Positions 1-9,400 of a DNA stretch of 64,000 nt are shown in pieces (position 1 is the stretch's first letter; each line of letters opens with the position of its first letter). The position numbers and the translations under genes were made by a program. Under the pieces are notes generated by a model that saw only the letters and a program-made list of their open reading frames with translations, had not been told where the DNA came from and did not search any database. The stretch spans positions 1,307,053 through 1,371,052 of the forward strand of contig NZ_JAAHIH010000001.1 in assembly GCF_010671925.1 (NCBI RefSeq). The letters run 5' to 3'. The stretch is from Moorena sp. SIOASIH. Lineage in GTDB: Bacteria > Cyanobacteriota > Cyanobacteriia > Cyanobacteriales > Coleofasciculaceae.

Positions 1-829
1 AGTTTTCCAATACTGACTTAAATACATGCTTGAGAAAGGCTTCTGCTAAATCCATATCTCCCTTCAAATCGCAGAATGCCATCTCAGGCTCCACCATCCA
101 AAATTCTGCTAGATGTCGAGAGGTATTAGAATTCTCGGCTCGGAATGTAGGACCAAATGTGTATACATCCCGAAACGCCATTGACATAATTTCTGCTTCT
201 AATTGACCACTGACGGTCAGGTAAGTCGGTCGTCCAAAAAAGTCCTGAGTGTAATCGACTGCTTGATTATCGGTTTTGGGAATGTGGTTTAAGTCTAGGC
301 TAGTGACACTGAACAACTCCCCCGCTCCTTCACAGTCGCTAGCGGTGATAATTGGGGTATGAACCCACAAGAAACCTCGTTCTTGAAAAAACTGATGAAT
401 GGCATGGGAACAGGCATTCCGAACTCGGAACACTGCACCTAGGGTATTGGTGCGCGATCGCAAATGGCTAATGGTGCGCAAAAACTCAAAGGAGTGGCGT
501 TTCTTCTGTAGGGGATAATTGGCATCTGCTTCCCCATACACTGTCACCGAGGATGCTTTGAGTTCAATTCGCTGTCCCTTGCCAAGAGACTCTACTACTA
601 TACCAGTGACTTCTACTGATGAGCCAGTATTAAGCTGCTTCAGGATAGTCTCATAATCCGACAAGTCTGGATTGAGCACTACCTGTAAATTTGCCATGGA
701 GGACCCATCGTTGACTTCCATAAAGGCAAAGTCCTTTAATTCCCGTTTTGTGCGTACCCAGCCTTGAATGGTCAAAGACTGATCTGGTTGACCATTGCGC
801 AAAACTTCAGCAATCCGTCGAATTTCCAT
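1..829 (-). CDS. asnS: Asparaginyl-tRNA synthetase, N-terminal part (runs off the window)
   Basis: This is the first ~276 codons of a class II aminoacyl-tRNA synthetase read leftwards from an ATG at 829; the 3' end lies outside the window. It charges tRNA-Asn with asparagine in the cytoplasm. The translation opens with [14 protein letters not shown] and the OB-fold anticodon-binding domain (residues ~1-100). The catalytic domain follows, with class II motif 2 read as [16 protein letters not shown] and then VEPEMAF, the form typical of AsnS. No frame breaks were seen. The upstream gene at 1254 is divergent, so 830-1253 must hold both promoters. Confidence 0.93.
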   Translation of the reverse strand, partial: MEIRRIAEVLRNGQPDQSLTIQGWVRTKRELKDFAFMEVNDGSSMANLQVVLNPDLSDYETILKQLNTGSSVEVTGIVVESLGKGQRIELKASSVTVYGEADANYPLQKKRHSFEFLRTISHLRSRTNTLGAVFRVRNACSHAIHQFFQERGFLWVHTPIITASDCEGAGELFSVTSLDLNHIPKTDNQAVDYTQDFFGRPTYLTVSGQLEAEIMSMAFRDVYTFGPTFRAENSNTSRHLAEFWMVEPEMAFCDLKGDMDLAEAFLKHVFKSVLEN

Positions 830-1253
830 AGCTTTCTCCAAAATTCTGAGAGAATTGTCAACTTTTCTAAATTACCTGGTGGTGTTTAGCTCTAAAAATC
901 TAAGTAAATATACTTATCAATGGCTTAATGTAAAGTTTGATGAACAAAAATCTCTAAATTGTTGCAATAAGTGAAGTAATCACTCATAATTACTATACAA
1001 ATGCAACGTTTGGTTAAGTTTCATCAAACGACTAGTCACCCAAGATCAGCAGTGAGGCTATTCACTTAAGCCAGGACAGGGTCCGGTTTTTAGTAAATGG
1101 TTGAGGGTATTGGTGATGAGTAAGGATTCAGCACAATTACCGATTACCGATTACCGATTACTGGTAAATGTCCTGCGCCAAGCTTGTAGCCCCAGTTGCG
1201 ATCGCACTCTGGTAATAGCTTCCATTAAAACTAATTTAGAGAGGTATTTGTAA
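830..1253. other. Divergent intergenic region
   Basis: AT-rich spacer between the divergent asnS and the 151-aa gene. The only repeat I see is a short tandem run of the heptamer ATTACCG (about three copies, 1137-1160). A GAGAGG sequence near 1239 is a plausible ribosome binding site for the gene at 1254. No additional ORF is supported. Confidence 0.5.
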
Positions 1254-1709
1254 ATGGTAGGTTTGTTTAAAGGCAATAAATCCAAGGGCTTCTACATGGA
1301 GCTAGACGAAAGCGAAACTAGCACCCCTCAGCAACCGGCGGTAGAACAGAAGCCAGAACCGGCCAAAGCTGAGGCAACAGCGGAAACCGCGACCGTAGAA
1401 GCAACAGCTAAAGCTTCTAAGCCCAAATCTGCTCGTCAAACCAAGAAAGAAGAACTAGCTAAGGCTAAGGCTGAAGCAAAGGCTAAGAAAAAAGCTGAAG
1501 CGGAAGCTAAAAAAAAGGCAGCTGCTCCTGAGCCAACACCAGTAGCGGCAATCACTTCAGCAGCAGCACTGGTCAATAATAAGGCAAAAGGGCAGCCGGA
1601 AACGACCTTTGCGACCAAATATGTACCAATGATCATGCCCCGTCGGCGTCCTGGTCCTAGCATGAATAAGTTCCTGGACATGGCTGCTCAGATGCAGAAC
1701 CCTCGTTAA
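1254..1709 (+). CDS. Ala/Lys/Glu-rich small protein of unknown function
   Basis: A 151-aa soluble protein with no signal peptide or membrane segment. Residues 1-20 form a short head (MVGLFKGNKSKGFYMEL). Residues 20-110 are a low-complexity, highly charged Ala/Lys/Glu/Pro segment that should be a long helix or disordered linker. The tail from ~118 is ordered-looking and contains TKYVPMIMPRRRPGPSMNKF, which resembles the conserved tail of small cyanobacterial hypothetical proteins. It ends 11 bp before the convergent TPR gene. The Lys-rich repeats could bind nucleic acid or the ribosome, but that is inference; I do not recognise a function. Confidence 0.75.
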   Translation: MVGLFKGNKSKGFYMELDESETSTPQQPAVEQKPEPAKAEATAETATVEATAKASKPKSARQTKKEELAKAKAEAKAKKKAEAEAKKKAAAPEPTPVAAITSAAALVNNKAKGQPETTFATKYVPMIMPRRRPGPSMNKFLDMAAQMQNPR

Positions 1710-1720
1710 TAGATTAGTTC

Positions 1721-2827
1721 TTACTCAAGAAACACCAGTCCACTATACAACTGAAATGCTGGATCCCAAGGAGTCTCGACCAGGCGAAATAAGTCGATAT
1801 GAGACTCCAATTTTTCTAGCAGATCTTGGTAGTCTAGAGCGGTTTGCGCAAAGGTGGTAAAGTCAGACCATACTGGCTTCTCAAGCAATCGAACATTTAA
1901 GTAATCAGTCAAGTTGTTCCAGTTGACTCTTGTAGTGCTTTGGTGTATAGGAGAGTCTTGGGATTGAGCATTATGACTGGAAACTGGCTTGAGGGTTAGA
2001 GCAATTCCTTGCTGGAATTGATAATTGCGATCGCATAGTCTCAGAATACTGTGGCGCTGTGGTAAATGCAAGTCACAAACCATGGCATAGTCTAAGGTTT
2101 GGGTTTTACGAGTTAAATTCCGTCGCGCATCTAAGTCTACTACCTTCTCAAACAAAGGCAACCGTCCGTCTACTCGTTGGGTCACTTCGGACCAGTTAAA
2201 GCTAAAAGACCCCAACTGTCCCTGAGAGTTGTGACAAACTACAGTAGTTTCCTGGTCACTACTGTCAGAAAAATACTTAACTTGATAGATGTTAATTGTT
2301 TTGATATCTGCTATTGCTGCCCACAAGCATTTTATTGATGCTTCTCGCAGTAACGACCCATAATACTTAAGTTCTCCCACTGGTCCAGTGCGATATAAAC
2401 GCCAGCCTCTCGTAGGTAGCTTTAGCCTTGCGGTGTAGGGGTCTATCCCCAGTATACGAGCTAAGTTTTGAGCTGCTTTTGGTTTATCTTCTTGGCTGAT
2501 CGGCTTTAGGACTAAGACTCCCAATTGATTACTTTCAGGGTCAGCAGTTGCTTGGGCTAAGGCTTCTCGGCGCTGTTCTTTTGCTGTAGCTTCTAAGCGT
2601 GCTAGCCCCTGACGAGCTTGGGCCATAATTTTAGGAACAGGTGTTCCTTTGAGTAACTGTCGATAGATTCTTTCAGCTGCTTCTAGCTTACCTCTGACTT
2701 CCTGGAGCCGTCCTAGATAAAGCTGTGTCCAGGGATTATTGGGCTCTTGCTTCAGAAGTTGTTTAATTAATCGCGCAGCAGTTTGATAATCATGGTGCTC
2801 AAAGGCATCAGCAATTTGCTTAAGCAT
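1721..2827 (-). CDS. TPR-repeat protein with cyanobacterial C-terminal domain
   Basis: A 368-aa cytoplasmic protein. The first ~90 residues carry about two tetratricopeptide-like units (ALxxxNPWTQLYLGRL and AAERIYRQLL type helices). A linker and a domain of unknown function (residues ~105-368) follow, containing a segment on KAAQNLARILGIDPYTARLKL and a beta-rich region. TPR units bind protein partners; the partner is not evident. It converges on the 151-aa gene. The start ATG at 2827 gives MLKQIADAFEHHDYQTA, a sensible first TPR helix. Confidence 0.75.
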   Translation of the reverse strand: MLKQIADAFEHHDYQTAARLIKQLLKQEPNNPWTQLYLGRLQEVRGKLEAAERIYRQLLKGTPVPKIMAQARQGLARLEATAKEQRREALAQATADPESNQLGVLVLKPISQEDKPKAAQNLARILGIDPYTARLKLPTRGWRLYRTGPVGELKYYGSLLREASIKCLWAAIADIKTINIYQVKYFSDSSDQETTVVCHNSQGQLGSFSFNWSEVTQRVDGRLPLFEKVVDLDARRNLTRKTQTLDYAMVCDLHLPQRHSILRLCDRNYQFQQGIALTLKPVSSHNAQSQDSPIHQSTTRVNWNNLTDYLNVRLLEKPVWSDFTTFAQTALDYQDLLEKLESHIDLFRLVETPWDPAFQLYSGLVFLE

Positions 2828-2930
2828 GATAGCGTTAGGTGTGATATCATTAAGTGTTAGACATTCGGTCTCTCGCCTTTAAGTTAAGTGTAAAATCAGA
2901 TCCTCCTAGGGAGCAGTTAAAATCGCTGAT

Positions 2931-3191
2931 CTTTTTAAGTGTTAAAGGATATTTGGGATTATTAAGGTATTCAGTTAAATTAGCGCTATACTTTAGCCGA
3001 ATTTATCTAGCGCTCACTTTTTAAAGTGTTAATGGGTATTTGGGGTAATTAAGTGAGTAGTTTAAATTAGCGCTATACTTTGGCCGAATTTATCTAGCGC
3101 TGATATTTTTAACGGTTAAGGGATATTTGGTATTATTAAGGTATTCAGTTAAATTAGCGCTATACTTTGGTCGAATTTATCTAGCGCTAAT
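2931..3191. repeat. 87-bp tandem repeat, three copies, each with paired AGCGCT palindromes
   Basis: Three consecutive units of exactly 87 bp. The AGCGCT hexamers begin at 2982, 3009, 3069, 3096, 3156 and 3183, so spacing alternates 27 and 60 bp. Each unit reads roughly TTTTTAA-GTGTTAA-GGATATTTGGG-ATTATTAAGG, then TTAGCGCTATACTTTGG-CGAATTTATCTAGCGCT. The second unit has diverged in the middle while the palindromes are conserved. It lies upstream of the 68-aa gene at 3459. Related units occur at 9401-9827. Confidence 0.85.
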
Positions 3192-3333
3192 TTTTTTGGG
3201 AAAGGGGTAGCATCCAATATCATCTCAGGATAATTACCCTTAATCAAAACCTCCCTTATCTCCCTACTCCCTGCTCCCTACTCCCTGCTCCCTACTCCCT
3301 CACAAGTTTGTTACAAAAATTTTCAAAATATGT

Positions 3334-3428
3334 TATAATAAAAGATTATTTATATGATATAATAGGATTATAGACGTGAAAACGTCTAAGAGCCAGCCAA
3401 GGATGTTCCACGCTCTCAGGCTGGCTCT
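3334..3428 (+). promoter_or_regulatory. Probable promoter and two-hairpin leader of the 68-aa gene
   Basis: TATAAT hexamers at 3334-3339 and 3358-3363 are candidate -10 elements; no good -35 was seen. Immediately downstream is a perfect 6-bp hairpin with a GAAA tetraloop (AGACGT-GAAA-ACGTCT, 3372-3387). Next comes a second perfect 10-bp hairpin (AGAGCCAGCC 3389-3398 with GGCTGGCTCT 3419-3428, 20-nt loop). An AAGGAG ribosome binding site follows at 3441-3446. The order suggests a structured 5' untranslated region; there is no T-run after the second stem, so it is not a standard terminator. Confidence 0.5.
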
Positions 3429-3458
3429 AGTACCCCAGTTAAGGAGATACCTAAAATT

Positions 3459-3665
3459 ATGACGTACTCTGAACGCCTGTATCCATGGGCGATTGTCCGG
3501 CTATTGCCTAAGATGCAACGGGTCGTTGTTGGTCGTTACCGGAACCGTTCTGATGCGGAGGGGCATTTGCAGGCTATTAAACGACTGATGCCTGATGGGG
3601 AATTTGTCATTATTTTTGATTTACCTGAGCCTATGGATGAAGAAGTTGAGGAGAGTAGGGAGTAG
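3459..3665 (+). CDS. Conserved 68-aa cyanobacterial small protein
   Basis: A soluble 68-aa protein beginning MTYSERLYPWAIVRLLPKMQ, with a pattern (YPWAIVRLLP, VVGRYRNRSDAEGHLQAIKR, FVIIFD) like that of small cyanobacterial proteins of unknown function. The GRYRNRSDAEGHLQAIKRL segment resembles a short SPOR-like alpha/beta unit. The ATG at 3459 is preceded by AAGGAG at 3441-3446. The C-terminus is acidic (DEEVEESRE). It lies between the 87-bp repeats and the large interspersed repeat tract. Function unknown. Confidence 0.65.
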   Translation: MTYSERLYPWAIVRLLPKMQRVVVGRYRNRSDAEGHLQAIKRLMPDGEFVIIFDLPEPMDEEVEESRE

Positions 3666-3699
3666 GATTGGATGCGATCACGTAATGCGATCGCATAAT

Positions 3700-6310
3700 T
3701 TCTCAGATTGTTGGAATTTAGGATAACTGTTGAAATTTCCAACAGTGAACGATTTTCACCCTTTGTTGCTGTTGCTAGCGCTGTCGTGATTATCGAAAAT
3801 TGCTGTAATTTTCGATAACTATCGTGCGTTGATTAAGCTAGCGCGATTGACATGCAGTCACGCTACGCGATTGACATGCAGTCACGCTACGCGAACGCGA
3901 ATTGCTGTAATTTTCAACAGTAAAGGATTTTCACCCTTTGTTGCTGTTGCTAGTGCGATTGACATGCAGTCACGCTACGCGAACGCCATCATTCCAAATT
4001 GCTGGAATTTTCGATAACTATTGCGCATTGCTCAAGCTAGCGCTATGGAGATTATCCGAAATTGTTGGAATTTTCGATAACTACCGAAATCGATTAAGCT
4101 AACGTGATTGACATGCATTTACCCTACGCGAACGCGATTATCCGAAATTGTTGTAATTTTCGATAACTATCGTGCGTTGATTAAGCTAGCGCTATGGAGA
4201 TTATCCGAAATTGTTGGAATTTTCGATAACTATCGCGCGTTGCCCAACAAGGTGCGATCGCATTATTTCTAAAATTGCTGAAATTTCCAACAGTAAAGGA
4301 TTTTCACCCTTTGTTGCTCAACCAACGCGCTATCGTGATTATCCCAAATTGCTGGAATTTTCGATAACTACCGAAATTGATTAAGCTAGCGCGATTGAAC
4401 TTTGGTCACGCTACGCGATTGACATGCAGTCACGCTACGTGATCGACATGCAGTCACGCTACGTGATCGCGATTATCCCAAATTGCTGGAATTACCAACA
4501 GTAAAGGATTTTCACCCTTTGTTGCTCAAGCTAAAGCGATTGACATGCAGTCACGCTACGCGATTGACATGCAGTCACGCTACGCGAACGCGAAAATTCC
4601 AAATTGTTGGAATTTTCGATAACTATCGCGCGTTGATTAAGCTAGCACTATCGTGATTATCCCAAATTGCTGGAATTACCAACAGTAAAGGATTTTCACC
4701 CTTTGTTGCTCAACCAACGCGCTATCGTGATTATCCCAAATTGCTGGAATTTTCGATAACTATCGGAATTACTCAACCAACGCACTATCGTGATTATCGC
4801 AAATTGCTGGAATTTCCGATAACTAAGAAAATCGATTAAGCTAGCGCTATTGTTATTAGTCCAAATTGCTGGAATTTTCGATAACTACCGAAATTGCTCA
4901 AGCAACGCGCTACCGTGATTATCCCAGGTTGTTGTGATTTCCGGCAGTAAAGGATTTTGACTATTGTTGCTCAATCTAGGGCGATCACATGATTTCTAAA
5001 ATTACTGGAATTTCCGACAGTAAAGGATTTTCACAGCTTTGTTGCTGTTGCTAGCGCGATTGACATGCAGTCACGCTACGCGAACGCGATTATCCCAAAT
5101 TGTTAGAATTTTCGATAACTATCGCGCGTTGCTATTGCTAGCACCATCGTGATTATCGAAAATTACTGGAATTTCCGACAGTAAAGGATTTTCACAGCTT
5201 TGTTGCTGTTGCTAGTGCTATCGCGATCATCCCAAATTGTTAAAATTTCCGACAGTAAAGGATTTTCACGGCTTTGTTGCTGTTGCTAGCGCGATTGACA
5301 TGCAGTCACGCTACGCGAACGCGATTATCCCAAATTGTTAGAATTTTCGATAACTAACGAAATCGATTAAGCCAGCACTATCGTGATTATCCCAAATTGC
5401 TGTAATTTTCGATAACTATCGCGCGTTGCTTAATCTAACGTGATTGGCATGCAGTCACGCTGCGCGAACGCTGATTTCCGAAATTGCTGGAATTTTCGAT
5501 AACAATAGCGCGTTGCTTAATCTAACGCGCTATTGTTATTATCGAAAATTGCTGTAATTTTCGATAACTACCGAAATCGATTAAGCTGGCGCGATCACTG
5601 ATTTCCGAAATTGTTGGAATTTTCGATAACTATCGCGCGTTGATTAAGCTAGCGCTATGGAGATCATCCGAAATTGTTGTAATTTTCGATAACTATCGCG
5701 CGTTGATTAAGCTAGCGCTATCGCGATTATCCAAAATTGCTGTAAATTCCGACAGTAAAGGATTTTCACAGCTTTGTTGCTGTTGCTAGTGCTATCGTGA
5801 TTATCCAAAATTGTTGAAATTTGTGATAGTCAACGAATTGGATTGAAGTTGCTGTTGCTAGGCTATCGTGATTATCCAAAATTGCTGGAATTTTCGATAA
5901 CTATCGCGCGTTGCTCAACAAGGAGCTATCGCAATTATCCCAAATTGCTGGAATTACCAACAGTAAAGGATTTTCACGGCTTTGTTGCTGTTGCTAGTGC
6001 TATCGTGATTATCGAAAATTGCTGTAATTTTCGACAGTCAGAGGATTGAGTGGAAAAATTTAACTACTGTTATAGTTATCCACAGCTTAAGCTTGCCAAT
6101 GTGAATGATAGTGCGATTGAATCCCACGATCATCCCAAATTGTTAAAATTTACGATAGCAAACTAATTGAGCTAAAGCCTTAACTAGCGCTATAGTTATC
6201 CACAGCTTAAGCTTGCCAATGTGAATGATAGCGCGATCAACACAGCTGAAGGCGTACGCACGATCATCAAAAATTGCTGAAATTTCCGACAGTCAACGAA
6301 TTGGACTGAA
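3700..6310. repeat. 2.6-kb interspersed hairpin-repeat tract
   Basis: Non-coding DNA built from a few modules reused in changing order. Module A is TCGAAAATTGCTGTAATTTTCGA and variants, a 9-bp inverted repeat around 5 nt, often followed by TAACTATCGCGCGTTG and AAGCTAGCGC. Module B is CAGTAAAGGATTTTCACC then CTTTGTTGCTGTTGC (about 11 copies). Module C is GACATGCAGTCACGCTACGC (about 10 copies, sometimes two in a row). Modules are commonly joined by GATTATCC(C/G/A)AAATTG. No continuous ORF longer than ~70 codons is present and the short ones are out-of-frame products of the repeats. Confidence 0.85.
6061..6231. repeat. 120-bp-spaced direct repeat carrying two TTATCCACA boxes
   Basis: A 41-bp sequence beginning TATAGTTATCCACAGC is present identically at 6071-6111 and 6191-6231, exactly 120 bp apart. 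Each copy contains TTATCCACA (6076-6084 and 6196-6204), the consensus DnaA box in E. coli, followed by CTTAAGCTTGCC. They sit at the right end of the hairpin-repeat tract. Whether DnaA binds them is not known from sequence. Confidence 0.7.
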
Positions 6311-6457
6311 AAAGTTATGCCAATTAACCTCATGCCATTAACCTCTCATTATTGATAATTGCCCACTCTTTCAAACTGATCATGCCTCAAAATTTAGGGC
6401 ATAAGGCAATAGAAAGACCTAGTATACTAGCAATTCCTAACTAGAAGGGTTTATTAG

Positions 6458-8581
6458 TCATAAGAATCGACGAAAGAATGGATTACGTCCTTTTTCAATT
6501 TTACTTCCTGGAAAAGGATGGTTTTCGAGTTGACAGCGACGAAAAGTGGGATTGCTACCTTTAGCAATCTCAACTTCTGGAGCACCATTGCCATAGATTT
6601 CGCAGTCTTCTATGGTTCCTAATCCATTGTTTGTAATCAAAATCCCTGGTTTTTTACCATCATAAATACGACAGCTACGGATAGTGGGATTGCTACCTTT
6701 ACTGATATCAACTCCTGGAGCAGTATTGCCATAGATGTCGCAGTCTTCTATAGTTCCTAATCCATTGTTTGTAATCCAAATTCCGTTTTTTTTACCATCA
6801 TAAATACGACAGCTACGGATGGTAGGGTTGCCACCTTTAGTGATCCCCACTCCTGGATAAATATTACCATAGATGCCGCAGTATTCTATGGTTCCTAATC
6901 CATTGTCTGTAATCAAAATCCCGGTTTGTTTACCATCATAAATCCGGCAGCTACGGATGGTAGTATTGCTACCTTTAGTGATCTTAGCTCCTTGATAAGT
7001 ATTGCCATAGATATCACAGTCTTCTATAGTTCCTAATCCATTGTCTGTAATCCAAATTCCGGTTTGTTTACCATCATAAATCCGGCAGCTACGGATAGTG
7101 GGACTGCTATCTTTAGTGATTTTAACTCCTTGATAAGTATTGCCATAGATATCGCAGTCTTCTATAGTTCCCAATCCCTTATCTGTAATCGAAATTCCAT
7201 TTTGTTTACCATCATAAATCCGACAGCTACGGATAATGGGATTGCTGCCTGTATCAATATCAACTCCTCCATAAGTATTGCCATAGATTTCACAATCTTC
7301 TATGGTGCCTAATCCATTGTCTGTGATCCAAATTCCGGTTTTTTTACTATCGTAAATCCGACAGCTATGGATAGCGGGATTGCTACCTGTATCGATATCA
7401 ACCCCTCGATAAGTATTGCCATAGATATCACAGTCTTCTATAGTTCCTAATCCATTGTCTGTAATCCAAACTCCGGTTTTTTTACCATCATAAATACGAC
7501 AGCGACGGATCATGGGATTGCCACCTTTAGTGATCGCCAGTCCTGGATAAGTATTACCATAGATATCGCAGTCTTCTATGGTTCCTAATCCATTGTTTGT
7601 AATCAAAATTCCGGTTTGTTTACCATCATAAATACGACAGCTACGGATGGTGGGACTGCTATCTTTAGTGATCTTAACTCCTTGATAAGTATTGCCATAT
7701 ATGTCGCAGTTTTCTATGGTACCTAATCCATTATCTGTAATCCAAATTCCATTTTGTTTACCATCATAAATACGACAGCGACGGATGGTGGGATTGCTAC
7801 CTGTATCAATATCAACTCCTCCATAAGTATTGCCATAGATACCGCAGTCTTCTATGGTACCTAATCCATTATCTGTAATCAAAATTCCGGTTTGTTTACC
7901 ATCATAAATACGACAGCTACGGATGGTGGGATTGCTACCTGTATCGATATCGACTCCTCGATAAGTATTGCCATAGATGTCACAGTCTTCTAGGGTTCCT
8001 AATCCATTGTCTGTAATCAAAATTCCGGTTTGTTTACCATCATAAATACGACAGCGACGGATCATGGGATTGCCACCTTTATCGATCTTCACTCCTGAAT
8101 AAGTATTGCCATAGATGTCGCAGTCTTCTATTACTCCTTGACCATTATCTTTAATCTGAATCCCGTTACCTTTTCCATCATGAATACAGCAGCGACGAAT
8201 AATGGGATTTGCTTCAGAACCACAAATAACTATACCACAGTCATAGGCGGTCAGATCACAATCTTCAAGGATTAACTGTCCCTTGGGGACACACACACCT
8301 ACAGTGCATTCTCGCAAAGTGAAGCCTCGCACTATTGCATAGTCTGTTTGCATCAGAATGGAGTTCAGGTTAGTGCCCTCAATAACAATATCGGAGACTT
8401 TCCCATCTCCTAAAATTTCTAGAGATTTATCAATAACAATGCTTTCTCTATAAATCCCTGGCTTTACTAAAATTCTGGTTTCAGGTTGGGCATTTTTAAT
8501 CGCCTCCGCAATTGTTGTGTAGTCAGCCGTATCCGATTTAGCAACAACTACGGTTTTCTTTGAATATAAATTACTTGTCAC
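6458..8581 (-). CDS. Right-handed parallel beta-helix protein with 46-aa repeats
   Basis: A 707-aa protein of the pectate-lyase-like (PbH1/NosD-type) solenoid class. Residues 1-60 resemble the N-terminal cap of pectinesterase-like folds (DYTTIAEAIKNAQPETRILV, PGIYRES). Residues ~60-155 are irregular coils. Residues 156-661 are eleven 46-residue repeats with consensus IYGNTYxGVxI-GSNPTIRSCRIYDGK-GIxITDNGLGTIEDCD, followed by a diverged twelfth. There is no signal peptide, membrane segment or evident catalytic domain, so it may act as a cytoplasmic binding scaffold. Repeats 2-5 and 6-9 match each other in order, showing block duplication. It stands alone between two repeat regions. Confidence 0.85.
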   Translation of the reverse strand: MTSNLYSKKTVVVAKSDTADYTTIAEAIKNAQPETRILVKPGIYRESIVIDKSLEILGDGKVSDIVIEGTNLNSILMQTDYAIVRGFTLRECTVGVCVPKGQLILEDCDLTAYDCGIVICGSEANPIIRRCCIHDGKGNGIQIKDNGQGVIEDCDIYGNTYSGVKIDKGGNPMIRRCRIYDGKQTGILITDNGLGTLEDCDIYGNTYRGVDIDTGSNPTIRSCRIYDGKQTGILITDNGLGTIEDCGIYGNTYGGVDIDTGSNPTIRRCRIYDGKQNGIWITDNGLGTIENCDIYGNTYQGVKITKDSSPTIRSCRIYDGKQTGILITNNGLGTIEDCDIYGNTYPGLAITKGGNPMIRRCRIYDGKKTGVWITDNGLGTIEDCDIYGNTYRGVDIDTGSNPAIHSCRIYDSKKTGIWITDNGLGTIEDCEIYGNTYGGVDIDTGSNPIIRSCRIYDGKQNGISITDKGLGTIEDCDIYGNTYQGVKITKDSSPTIRSCRIYDGKQTGIWITDNGLGTIEDCDIYGNTYQGAKITKGSNTTIRSCRIYDGKQTGILITDNGLGTIEYCGIYGNIYPGVGITKGGNPTIRSCRIYDGKKNGIWITNNGLGTIEDCDIYGNTAPGVDISKGSNPTIRSCRIYDGKKPGILITNNGLGTIEDCEIYGNGAPEVEIAKGSNPTFRRCQLENHPFPGSKIEKGRNPFFRRFL

Positions 8582-8946
8582 AGTCTAAAAGTATTTTCGG
8601 TAAAACGACAAAAAATAACTTTATAACCAGTTCCAAATTTATTGATAGAAGAAGCTTCACCCTTTCTATCCCCAATAGATTTTTATATAAATCAAGATTG
8701 CTGATGAAACTCTATCCTACATTCCGCAGGTATACTTAGATAAGTAAATAATATCGCAGTTTTTAATTTGGTGAAGTACTTTGCTTATCTTTTTAAGGCA
8801 GAGGGCAGCAAGGCAAGAAGGTCTTCAAAGCAATCAGGGCCAATAAAGTTTGACACAATCTTACACTCACATGAGCGCTCACCCCAGATTGGGAGAAGGA
8901 TTCACCGCTAGTTCCCCTAAACAGACCCAAAAATAGTAAAGTCCCA
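8582..8946. other. Intergenic region with no supported gene
   Basis: AT-rich spacer upstream of the beta-helix gene and downstream of the HTH gene. A leftward reading frame crossing 8793-9068 overlaps the HTH gene out of frame, lacks recognisable features and is judged spurious. No repeat or RNA gene was recognised. Confidence 0.5.
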
Positions 8947-9381
8947 CTAGCCAAAAACTTTGGTAAGAATTTCCACAGAAGGATCAACTTCCAGCCACAC
9001 TGTAGCTCCACAATCCTTGGGACAATTAGGTTGATAAACCAACCGAGATGGTCCTTTGATTTCCACATAATGACCGTAGGTGTTGCGCTTACCTTGTTTG
9101 ACGGTTAGGACAGGCTCGTAGGTGTTGTTCTTTTTATTTTGCCTAATAATGTTCTGGTTGACATGGATGTAAGTGGCCACCTTTTGGAAACCTCTTCTCC
9201 AGGTTCCCTTTGGTCCACGGCGACCGGGACTGACCTTGGGCAAGCCGTTAAATAGGGGAATTTGCCAAAATCTGCCCACTTTTTGAGCGCCCTTAATTCT
9301 GCCATTTTTGAGAAGTTGACGGACTCGTTGGACACAAATTCCTAGAAGAAAAGCTGCTTGGGTAGTTCCGACTACGGTCAT
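8947..9381 (-). CDS. Small helix-turn-helix (excisionase-like) DNA-binding protein
   Basis: A 144-aa basic protein. Residues ~5-45 form a MerR/excisionase-type (HTH_17) helix-turn-helix: TTQAAFLLGICVQRVRQLLK then NGRIKGAQKVGRFWQIPL. The rest is Lys/Arg-rich with a beta-like tail that includes a Cys pair (NCPKDCGATVW). Such proteins bind DNA as recombination directionality factors or repressors; no integrase is nearby. Its upstream region is packed with AGCGCT palindromes (9401-9827), which may be its operators, an inference. The ATG at 9381 is preceded by AAAGGAGC. Confidence 0.7.
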   Translation of the reverse strand: MTVVGTTQAAFLLGICVQRVRQLLKNGRIKGAQKVGRFWQIPLFNGLPKVSPGRRGPKGTWRRGFQKVATYIHVNQNIIRQNKKNNTYEPVLTVKQGKRNTYGHYVEIKGPSRLVYQPNCPKDCGATVWLEVDPSVEILTKVFG

Positions 9382-9400
9382 TTTTTTGCTCCTTTTAATT

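Noticed and set aside
3829..6049. Short ORFs of 62-68 codons within the repeat tract
   Set aside because: Their translations simply reflect repeat modules, with no conserved protein pattern.
3700..6310. Possible CRISPR array
   Set aside because: Repeats are of several types, in variable order and spacing, with no constant-length unique spacers and no cas genes nearby.
8793..9068. 91-codon leftward ORF overlapping the HTH gene
   Set aside because: It is out of frame with the better-supported HTH gene and shows no recognisable domain.
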